From assembly GCA_950295325.1 (NCBI GenBank), contig OX485807.1:30971666-31035665 (forward strand): a DNA stretch of 64,000 nt, read 5' to 3'. Under the pieces are notes generated by a model that saw only the letters and a program-made list of their open reading frames with translations, did not search any database and was not told the DNA's origin. Both the position numbers and the translations under genes were made by a program. The stretch's first letter is position 1; every line of letters begins with the position of its first letter. Positions 21,924 to 31,507 of this stretch are shown here, one piece after another. Origin of the DNA: Polytrichum commune (Eukaryota > Streptophyta > Polytrichopsida > Polytrichales > Polytrichaceae).

Positions 21924-22078
21924 AGCCCCCACACTTACTGATGCGGACAACCAATGAAGAGTTCCTATCAACATTGGTTACATCCAGTGGCTCTCACTAG
22001 CCAAAACCAATTTTAAAAATGATCCTATTGGTAGGAGCCGTTGGTTGGTTGCCCACACCAAGTGGTGTGGGCATGCCA
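21924..22078. repeat. small inverted-repeat element (MITE-like)
   Basis: GCCCCCACACTTACTGATG at the left and, in inverse orientation, the right end GTTGCCCACACCAAGTGGTG followed by TGGGC pair over about 45 bp (GGACAACCAATG..AGTTCCTAT against GCAACCAACC..GGCTCCTACC). The left arm is diverged. The target duplication is unclear. Confidence 0.45.
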
Positions 22079-22079
22079 T

Positions 22080-22760
22080 AAGTCACAACCATCATAATTC
22101 CACTCATTCTAAATCAATTCTCCCACTTAACTAAAGAACATCTCACATGCATCAGATCTAGTAAATCTCAAAGGCACCTTTAGATGGTTGTGTTGTTTTT
22201 GAACAATTTTATCAAAAACACAACATAATGACATGATAGTTGTATATCTACTTATGCCCAGCTAATGAAATTACTTTTTAGATTATATGTGGAAACCCCT
22301 AAATGTAGCCAAAGTATCCATAACCAGAAAAAAATATGGCACCCTTGTTGTTTGCACTCTATCGCACAATGACAAATGCAGGGCTGGGAAGATATCTATA
22401 TATGCTACAACAATTTGCAAATGTAACTTTGTACTTCTAGTCCCTTGTTTCAATGATTGCTAATAAACAATTGCAAGGTGCTCAAATACATCCTCATTTT
22501 CACCTTTTAAGTTTTTCCACGAGGTACACTCATTGTTAGATCTGGAAACTACGTGCGTATACGACCTTGAATTTAATACCCCTAATATTGAGATTTTCTC
22601 CTAAAAATGATATACATACAAATATGTAGCTAGGAAATTCCTCGAATACATACAAAACTAAAAAATAATTTTTTTATAGATCCCAGTCATATGGATATGC
22701 CAAAAGGATAATGTGGAAAATATGGCTAATACTCTTAGCAAGATCTATTTATCATTGAGC
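22080..22760. other. unassigned sequence
   Basis: No coding signature, terminal repeat or tandem structure recognised. Confidence 0.3.
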
Positions 22761-22767
22761 ACTTCAT

Positions 22768-23040
22768 TCATCCATTGAATAACTCATACAAATTCAATTC
22801 TACAATGTAAGTCATTGAAGCCAATGCAACGATGGTTTCTCCTAGCATCAAATGATATGTCAAAGCATAGGTCCACATTGACCCATTCTTATTTTGATAC
22901 CAACATAGCCTTATTTCTACATTGGAAGGCCACTCCAAGAGATCAATTGGTTGTCGATATTCAATCCACCCATTGCCAACTTTGCGGCACATCCTATAGA
23001 CCCTCCCCGATTACCAAGTCTTGTTGGTCAATGCTTTGAC
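22768..23040 (-). pseudogene. unidentified coding fragment, family X copy 2
   Basis: Minus-strand frame with GRVYRMCRKVGNGWIEYRQP, then IDLLEWPSNVEIRLCW, matching the block in the 20228-20557 fragment. A stop lies inside the KTW..GRVYR lead-in. Another minus-strand frame at 23470-23276 (GGRVLKYAFRGCNHLIVHC) may be a further part of the same decayed gene. Function unknown. Confidence 0.45.
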
Positions 23041-23049
23041 TGATTTTGT

Positions 23050-24060
23050 TTTCCCCATCTTTTCTCTACTCCAACTATTGCTTGAGAGACAAATGGTACT
23101 GCATAATGACATCCCAATTTCAATGAATAATCACTAGCGCTGGCTTGTACAAAACACTTGAGAAGAGTGGGGTTGGGATCCTATAGGATAAAACAAAACA
23201 TCAACGATCAACTCATACCAATCATGAGAAGCAAGGCCAAAAACTTGACCAAGGTTTAGGCATTCCGAAGCATGGTCAAAAACTCGACCAAATCAAAAGA
23301 GGAAAAGGACTTACATATCCTCCTTCGATGGTTATGCCAAAGGTTCCTGGAAATCTTTGGAGAAGCTCTTTGCTACAAGACGTTCGGCACTCCACACAGT
23401 GAACTATGAGATGATTGCAACCTCTAAAAGCATATTTCAACACTCTCCCGCCCACCATGCCATTTTGCACCTCTCAAGAATAAGAACCACCCTCACTCCA
23501 CTTGCAAGCTTCACCCTTGTTTCACTTGTGATGTCACAATGAGAAACCTTTAGGGTTTCCAAAGGCCGGTCTTTCCCCCTCTTGTCCTAAACACTAAATT
23601 TCAGGGATGAATGTGGTTGACATAAGTATGGATAAAATATCCATTTGGACCTCTTGTAGATTCACTATGATTGACTATGAGCCTAAAGATAGAAATACAA
23701 AAAGGGATTATAAAAATATTACATCTAGTATGTCTACAAAGCCAGAATAAAGAATACCCGTACCTTATGAATATTTTGTAACCCCTATGCATAATTAATA
23801 CCCCTTTTGTACACCATATGGGTACATACGAGCCTCAATGCATGCACCCCCGTGAACTTCTTGAGTGACCCTCTTTGTTGTATCTAGAGATGGCCCACCC
23901 ATGTTAGAAGTCAAACAATGATGTAATCTAGACCACCCCCCCCCCAAGAAAAACCAAAAAAACCAACGAGTTTCATAGTCTCAAACATCACTGTTTTTTG
24001 CATACACAATATTCTCACAAAAGACTTTAAGTCTCCCCGGCCACAAAATTCGATAAAGGA
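23050..24060. other. unassigned sequence with C-rich tract
   Basis: Apart from the 23276-23470 frame nothing recognisable was found. A 12-nt poly-C run lies at 23936-23947. Confidence 0.3.
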
Positions 24061-24067
24061 CTCACTC

Positions 24068-24099
24068 GGGGGGGGGGGGGGGGGGGGGGTGGGGTGGGG
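24068..24099 (+). repeat. G22 homopolymer plus GGGGTGGGGTGGGG
   Basis: Twenty-two consecutive G followed by two T-interrupted G4 runs form a strong G-quadruplex candidate directly against the left end of the solo LTR that starts at 24100. The last five bases are the target duplication. Confidence 0.95.
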
Positions 24100-25987
24100 T
24101 GTGAGCCCAAAATGGTGCCCACATGTGGTGATTAACTCTTCGAAACCAATTTTAGTTTGACTTTGATGTGTTATGATTATTCACAAAACATAAAAAGAGT
24201 GAAGTGTGGTGTGGATTTAAGTTTAGGCATTAGAATGTGTTGTGTAGTTATTTCAAGGTTTGATTTCAATAAGAGGATGCCTTGATTATGTGAGTAAAGG
24301 GTAAGGTGAGGCAAGGTGAGCTCCGCGGGTTAAATGCCCACTTTTGGATCCACCTTGGTAGTTTAGGAAGAAGGAAGTTTGGTGGAAGGGGATTAGTCCC
24401 TACTTTGAAGGTGAAGGTTAAGGGATTGTGATTGGAGGTGCTAATCCTCCCACCCTATCCTCACCTCTCTCTCCCTCTCTCCCTCTCTCCCTCTTTGCTA
24501 CTTAAGGTGTTCTTTCTCTCATTTGCGACTCTCTCCATCAAGTGCTCTCAAGGGAGCAAGCTCTTAAAGAGCTTGAGCTACGTGTGTGGGTGATTAGTGT
24601 AGTGAAGACAATTAGTTAAGCTCTCTCTCTAAATGCCTCCCAAGTGAGTGCACTTTTAGAGCTTGGGATTACCTAGGAAGATTAGATGGTTGTTAGTGAA
24701 GTTAGTATGGTAGGTTAGTTCCTTAGTTAAGGAGAGAAGAAAGAAAGAAAAGAGAAAAAGAAAAAAAAGGAAGAAAGAAAAAGGAAGAAGTAGAAATTAG
24801 AAGATGTGTGGTTAGTAGATAAGGGTGTGTTAATGGTTATTTAGTGACATACTGCCTAAGCTTAGTAGTGAGATCAGTAGCTGCTGGAGGGCCAACCGAA
24901 GGCTAATGGCGCAGACTGCTGGAAGGGGAGCCAAAGGCTAATGGCACATACTGCCTAAGCTTAGTAGTGAGATCAGTAGCTGCTGGAGGGCCAACCGAAG
25001 GCTAATGGCGCAGACTGCTGGAAGGGGAGCCAAAGGCTAATGGCACATACTGCCTAAGCTTAGTAGTGAGATCAGTAGCTGCTGGAGGGCCAGCCGAAGG
25101 CTAATGGCATAGACTGCTGGAGGCCCAGCCGAGGGCTAATGGCACAACTGCTGGAAGGGGAGCCGAAGGCTAATGGCACATACTGCCTAAGCTTAGTAGT
25201 GAGATCAGTAGCTGCTGGAGGGCCAGCCGAAGGCTAATGGCACAGACTGCTGGAGGCCCAGCCGAAGGCTAATGGCACAGCTGCTGGAAGGGGAGCCGAA
25301 GGCTAATGGCACATACTGCCTAAGCTTAGTAGTGAGATCAGTAGCTGCTGGAGGGCCAACCGAAGGCTAATGGCACAGACTGCTGGAAGGGGAGCCGAAG
25401 GCTAATGGCACATCTGCTGGAAGGGCCCAGCCGAAGGCTAATGGCACAGACTGCTGAGGTGATTAGTGCAAACCATTAGGCTACCTAGGGGTTATCAAGG
25501 CTAGGCCCAATTAATGGGTGTTAGCATATAAAAAACTAGATTACATTAGGCCATTTAGTGGTGGCTAAGTAGTTAGACCTATTAGACTAGTTGTGGCATG
25601 TGTGGGTTTGTATGAGTGTGTTGATCCGTGAAGAAAAGTGTTTTTCAACACTTGAATCTCTTGGTCAAATAACGCACTTGCATTATTAATGGAGAATGTG
25701 GGAGATCCTTGCAATGACAAGGAAAAGGGAGTGAAGATTAAACGAGCGAGGGGAATGTCCTTAAGGGCATGTGTGGCTAAATCCGCGGGTTGGACTCTTG
25801 AGAAGGCCAACTCTAGCATCAGCCAAGAGGCCAACATTAATAAAGTACAATGAGTAAGACAATACGTGTTCATTCGAACATGAAAAATTCCTTGCATATG
25901 GTTCAATGTTGTAATAGATAATGTGATTCTCAAAGTCATCACCCGGACTAGGACGCTTAAGGGTGGTGGATTTGGCCTCACATGGGG
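24095..25987 (+). mobile_element. solo LTR distantly related to element B
   Basis: 24100-25982 (1883 bp) starts TGTGAGCCCAAAATGGTGCC and ends GGACGCTTAAGGGTGG followed by TGGATTTGGCCTCACA. Element B's LTR, in its own sense, starts TGTGAGCCCAAAAGGGTGCC and ends with the same GACGCTTAAGGGTGG..GGTTTGGCCTCACA. Perfect 5-bp duplications TGGGG flank it (24095-24099, 25983-25987). The interior differs strongly from B except near the ends and in a CCTTAAGGGC.TGTGT segment at about 25750. A CTTAAGG promoter-like site with CT repeats lies near 24465-24515. Confidence 0.9.
24850..25470 (+). repeat. tandem array inside the solo LTR (99/133-bp units)
   Basis: The phrase ACTGCCTAAGCTTAGTAGTG begins units at about 24851, 24950, 25049, 25182 and 25315. 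Each unit contains sub-repeats of CTGCTGGA(A/G)GG..AGCC(A/G)A(A/G)GGCTAATGGC. Spacing is 99, 99, 133 and 133 bp because the number of sub-repeats changes. Confidence 0.93.
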
Positions 25988-25989
25988 GG

Positions 25990-27490
25990 CACTCCCTTGT
26001 ATATTTTGCATACACCTGCGATAATGACCTATTAAAATGGGGGCTATTTACCTATGAGAAAGGATTATAAGGGATGCTAATTTTTGAAATAATGGTAAAT
26101 TGTTATGATTATTTGCACCCTATTGGTAATTATAAGTTCTTGGATGGTTGATTTTATGGTACCCTATATTGCTTATATGTCCAGGCTTCCAGTGGTGATT
26201 GCTTCATTGTTTTCGATTGTTTGGAAGCCGAATCCTCCGATTGTTCCAGGGCCTCGGAGAAGTAGAGTGCCACTCTTGCACCAAGTTGAGGTCTGCCAAC
26301 TAGGGTTGACGGAGGCGGGGGCGAGAGAGGGCGGGAGCAGAGTCCGGGGAGTTCTGTAAAGGAAACGGCTAATTGCCGAGCTTTCTGGAGGTAGCTCGGA
26401 TTTTTCAATTTTTACCCGAGAGTGGGCCTAGAGAGTGCAAAATTTATCGGTTGATAGCCCCCATTTCCTAATGTATTTAGGCAATTAGCCGGCATTTTTT
26501 TTTCATTTATGCAATTTCTGAAAGGTCTAAAGTGGGGCCGGTTTTATATTTTGGTGGCAAAGTATTTAATTTTTGAAACTATCGTTTTTTCTCCATGCTA
26601 TTTTATATGTACCACTTAGGTAATTTAATCATGTTTTGTTAAATGCTATATTACATATAATCATGTTTCACAATCCCAGAGCACCCTATACTACATCTAA
26701 TAATTTTACAAATTTTACGCCAAATTTTTATACAAGACCCTATATTTTATCGCACGTAGTTCCTACGTTTTTCGCCAGTGCCCCCCCCCCCCCCCCCCCC
26801 CCGAGAGGACTCAAGGAGAGTTTTCACCCTTACAAAGAGGGTAGAAACTCTTGTCTTGACTTTCCATAAATCAGGCCTCAAAGTTCAAAGATCTTGCTTA
26901 GAATTAAGAACGAGAGACACAATCTCTAAAACTCCAAAACACCCTAATCATCTACCACCTCCACTAGTTTGATTCCCTCTTACAAACTTTGAAGTTTGAG
27001 ATTTGTAGGCTCTCATTCGAAAATCAGACTCTCCTAGTATAGATGAGCATGCAACACACCTAAAATTTGTGAATCCCAAAGGTGAACCAAAAACCTGAGT
27101 GCGTTCAATATGACGGAATGTGCCACTTACAACGCACTAGCGATCTCCTTCATCAATACAAGATGTGGTGTGCAGTTTAGGATACCATCTCCGACCTCTC
27201 TTTAGTTTGTCTAGAAAAGGGTTTAAGATGAACCAAGACACCATTGTACTTCCCACGCACAACCCACAAACCGCAACATAGGCATCCTTGCATTGAGCCT
27301 ACCATTTCTAATTGTCAAAAAAAATTCACAATAATAAGAGCCGGTATTAGAGTTGATACACCCACTTCACCCACGTTCACAAGGAAAGCCTTTACATCCC
27401 TTTGGGCGCGGTCGTTTATAGCTTGCGGCTTTGGTGGTCTTCCTATAAGTTCTGGGTAGATCTTCGACTACAACAACATGCGCCTTCCTG
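25990..27490. other. unassigned sequence with C22 tract and short inverted repeat
   Basis: Contains CGGCTAATTGCC at 26363-26374 and its inverse GGCAATTAGCCG at 26469-26480, a possible 120-bp hairpin. A run of 22 C lies at 26781-26802. No gene recognised. Confidence 0.4.
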
Positions 27491-27499
27491 GTAACGCAT

Positions 27500-28440
27500 T
27501 CTTAGATGTTACAGACCAGAGATCCTTCGGAAACATGTATGATGAGCCACTTTGAATCTAAATTGCAACGAATTTTGATCACCCCAAGCCTACAGTAATT
27601 TCCAAGGGCTCCTTCCACAATCTCAAAGTTGCTTCCAAGGAAATCCACAACAAGGAGATTAAGTTGTCCCAATGTATCCTCGACCTGAAGTTTGTGCTCA
27701 GCATATGTTTCTTCCATAGTCATAGTAGACCGATTCTCAACAAAGGAGCATATCCCTTGTCAATTCTCGTACGCCTTCACACACCCTTCAATATTACTAT
27801 GCGACTGTACAAAAGTTTGCACATGCATCATTGGGTGTGTTGCTACCAGAACGGTGGTACATTTCCTTGCACTCACTACAAAATATATGGAACAATGTTG
27901 TATTTAACATCATCCCTCATCTCCAACTCCACTTGATCACATCGCCCTAGCTTCTTCAACTTCCGCCTTGTGCTCTCAATCTCTCCCTGCCACCATTTGG
28001 ATGTCTTTGGAGGATGTGAGTTTGCTACGGCACTCATCTGGTCTTATGGATGGCTCTTCCCCCAACAGACAATGATCTGCTGCAAGGATCTCTTCATCAC
28101 ACCGATGCTCAGTCAAGGGTTGGTCTCGGGCACTTTCAGTGTGACCATCTACTCACACACTTGATTCCGTAGAAGGAATTCGCCACTTCTCAACAAGAGA
28201 TTCATTACCAAGTGCTGAACCCAATGTAGACAACATCTCCTCTCACCACCAATTTTTCCTGTTGTTTGACCGACAAAGCAATCCCCCCACTAGTGAGCAT
28301 TTGAAAATCTGATTTAGTAATCTGAAATGTATCTGATTGCCCCTCTTATGATGTTGTACGTTGCACCTAAGCTATCAATCCGACTGGGTTGTTCATCACC
28401 GTCTGCAACAACAACCTTAAATATCACCTGTTGCTCCATC
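27500..28440 (-). pseudogene. unidentified decayed minus-strand coding region
   Basis: A minus-strand ATG near 28441 opens MEQQVIFKVVVADGDEQPSR then IDSLGATYNIIRGAIRYISD before a stop; a later frame has LSVKQQEKLVVRGDVVYIGF. Another frame at 27723-27502 reads EETYAEHKLQVEDTLGQLNL then LVVDFLGSNFEIVEGALGNY. All are on the same strand and protein-like, so this may be one broken gene. I do not recognise the family. Confidence 0.35.
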
Positions 28441-28444
28441 CTTT

Positions 28445-30140
28445 GCAAGACGTGGTGAAATCGTCAAAGAACAACAGTGAAGTAGTGGCATGAGAGAGCT
28501 TGCTCGAAGGTGAGACTGCAAACGAGACCTTGGAACCGAACCTTATGTAAAGCCACTACCCCTCTAAAACCCCTATTGTACATTGAACTCAGATCGTCAA
28601 TTGGATGATAGACTGACAGATTCAACAAACTTCATCCATCTTTCCATTTATTCTATAAACTACAGTTACACCCCACAATACATTTATATTTCAAATTCAT
28701 TATCTCTAGGCCAACGGTATGCCTACTTTGCACTCCAATTCAATGTGCCATGCCTTTATATAATTCATGCATGCATGTTTCATCAAAACCCCCTCCTATG
28801 CACTCACATGCATATGCAATGTACCTTCACAATGCACTCCCTAGGGACCCACTACTACACCTCTTAGTAGACATCTAGTTTAAGCCCTTTGCAAAAAGTG
28901 CCAATACACAAGTTAATTATTTATTGCTACAATTTCACATTGAACCTCGCATTGTAATCTAAGTTGTATAAGTAGGTTATGGGCTCTAAGTTTGTGGGCT
29001 TCAAGAAGCAAGAAAACAAGCATGGTCTAAGGTAGACATGCCTAATTTGGTTACTTCACTTAGTTGGACACCTATATTTGAGTGGTATGTGGTTAGGTGT
29101 GGCTCCAAGAGTGGACAAGAATGAACTTCAAAAAAAGATGTGCTTCAAATGATGGATTATGTGTTCAAACTATGATAACCATTCTCAACTTAATAGTCAC
29201 CGTAATTTGGGGGTTGGGGGGGGGGTTTCACTTTGTTGATGACTAAGAGATTGATATGAGCTCCAAATTTTATGAAGACAACGGCTATGGCCTCAATTTG
29301 GATTTGCTAACCATCTCGTATTAATCAAGTGTTTCATATCCTAGGAGAAGTGGGTTTCTCGTAGAGAACTTCTCATTAGGGATGGCAATCTTAAGGATAC
29401 TTAAGTACAAGCAGTTGAAACTACATTCTTTATGGTATTTATTGTCACAAGCGTAATAGTATCACTTACCCTATTTTAAGGTTACATTGTCAGTGTCACC
29501 TCGTGACGCTCGCCAATACTTCTATACAATAGGCTCAATAACACCTTCTCCTTGCATACTAGGAACGCAAGACTATGATCATCTCAAGTGTCCCAATGTG
29601 CTACGTTAAATGTCACATGTAAATAAACTTTCACTTGCAAAAAAAAGTAACGTATGTCGAAGAATAGTATCATTTTGACGATTAGCAGGCATGACACTTT
29701 GAAACCTCTAGGCATCTAGTTTAAGCCCCTTCACAAATAGTGTGTGTACGTGACATTAAATAGCATGAACGGACGGTGTACTTGTTGAAAAGAGTTGCGT
29801 GCCTGCAAGCTTAAGATGATTCAATGATAACTTAGAAGTTAGTTGCAAGACACTCTTGGAATATAATTTTGCAAGATCCTCGTCCCGAGAATATTATTGG
29901 TGGGAATAACAAAAGTAAATGGCTCACATGAAGGCCCCGATTTCAAGCTTCCCATGACCCCGGCCCACAATACGATCCGCCAGGTGGCCTTCCCCCCCCC
30001 CCCCCCCCCAACCCAAGACATGAAGATGCAGGGGTGCAATATCATGCATGCATGCAAACTTGTGGGACCTGGCGCCACCGTGGGTGAAGGGGAGAGTGGA
30101 ATTTCGCAACACCAAACAGACCCGTGGGTGGAAGCTACTC
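28445..30140. other. unassigned, with dispersed-repeat copy 2 and a C18 tract
   Basis: 29417-29620 is the second copy of the dispersed repeat seen at 19376. CATCTAGTTTAAGCCC recurs at about 28871 and 29708 followed by similar sequence, a pair of short direct repeats about 840 bp apart that might bound a unit. A run of 18 C lies at 29992-30009. No gene recognised. Confidence 0.4.
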
Positions 30141-30143
30141 TAG

Positions 30144-30862
30144 TGGAGACTAGACTAGTGTTGGGCACACTAATTTTCTAGTCAAGTTGTAATTAATGTA
30201 GGTCCAAGACCCTAGGTCTTCCCCTAAGTCTTCTTCAAGACTTCCGATCCAACACATTGAATAGTATACAAATTATCCCAATCAAGACGTGTTATTGCTT
30301 ATGGGTTACACAATGCTATAACTACTTTATGATAATGTAATGTTCTACCAAGCAAAGTCATTGTTTATGTTCTATATTTATGTTCATGTGGGTGGAGACT
30401 AGTGTTGGGCACACTAATTTTCTAGTCACTTGAGCTGTAATTAATGTAGGTCCAAGACCCCGGGTCTTCCCCTAAGTCTTCTTCAAGACTTCCGATCCAA
30501 CACATTGAATAGTATACAAATTATCCCAATCAAGACGTGTTATTGCTCTGGGTTACACAATGCTATAACTACTTTATGAGAATGTAATGTTCTACCAAGC
30601 AAAGTCATTGTTTATGTTCTATATTTATGTTCATGTGGGTGGAGACTAGTGTCGGGCACACTAATTTTCTAGTCAAGCTGTAATTAATGTAGGTCCAAGG
30701 TCCCGGGTCTTCCCCTAAGTCTTCTTCAAGACTTCCAATCCAACACATTGAATAGTATACAAATTATCCCAATCAAGACGTGTTATTGCTCTGGGTTACA
30801 CAATGCTATAACTACTTTATTAGAATGTAATGTTCTACCAAGCAAAGTCATTGTTTATGTTC
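30144..30862 (+). repeat. three-copy ~245-bp tandem repeat
   Basis: Units begin near GACTAGTGTTGGGCACAC at 30153 and 30397 and GACTAGTGTCGGGC at 30644 (spacing 244 and 247 bp) and are nearly identical. Each carries TAATTAATGTAGGTCC, TCTTCAAGACTTCC and GACGTGTTATTGCT. No coding content. Confidence 0.95.
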
Positions 30863-30919
30863 TAACACTATATTCGTTATTTGGAGACTTTGGAAAGTCT
30901 CAAAATAAATTGGACCCAT

Positions 30920-31375
30920 AGTTTCGGATGCGAATATTGTGAATGTAGGGAACATCGGGAACATCGGGAACAATTACATCATAATGTTTTAGAAATCCAT
31001 ATGCGATGGAACTATATATTACTAAATATAGTAAGTATGGGGATGAGAATCAAATGACACAATTACACGACTATTTGTTTTTTTGGGATTGTGTTGAACA
31101 AAAGTAATGAATCCATAAATAGCCATCTAATTTTATATGTATTGACTCTTGGATGCGCATCCGAAACATAAAGCTCTTGGCCTATTGTGGTTGAATTGAA
31201 TGGCACATCCCAATTGCAACAATACTTAAAATAAATTGACAATGTTAATTAGAATTTACAAATTAACATAATATGCAATATTAAATAGTTTGGATTCCAC
31301 ATCCGTAAATATAAACATATACTAGAAAACATTTGATAGCGCATGGGAAGGGTGATTCCACATCCGTAAATCAAT
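30920..31375 (+). repeat. diverged palindrome and half-sites downstream of the 31.5-34.6 kb gene
   Basis: GTTTCGGATGCG (30920-30931), GGATGCGCATCCGAAAC (31151-31167), and two CCACATCCGTAAAT half-sites (31297-31310, 31358-31371) share the TTACGGA(C/T)G core of the palindromes found upstream and in the intron of the same gene. The centre is ATGCGCAT rather than ACGCGCGT. Confidence 0.7.
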
Positions 31376-31507
31376 ACAGTCATGCAATAATATTATACTA
31401 GTTGTAATCTATAAAATGTGTCTAATATAATATTCAACCCCAATGTCATATATTAATGACAAACAAATACACATTTCAACTAACTTTGGTCCCGACGTAC
31501 GTCAATA

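Noticed and set aside
28583-28867. 94-codon plus-strand frame with Tyr/His-rich sequence
   Set aside because: No recognisable domain, AT-rich composition, no splice or promoter context.
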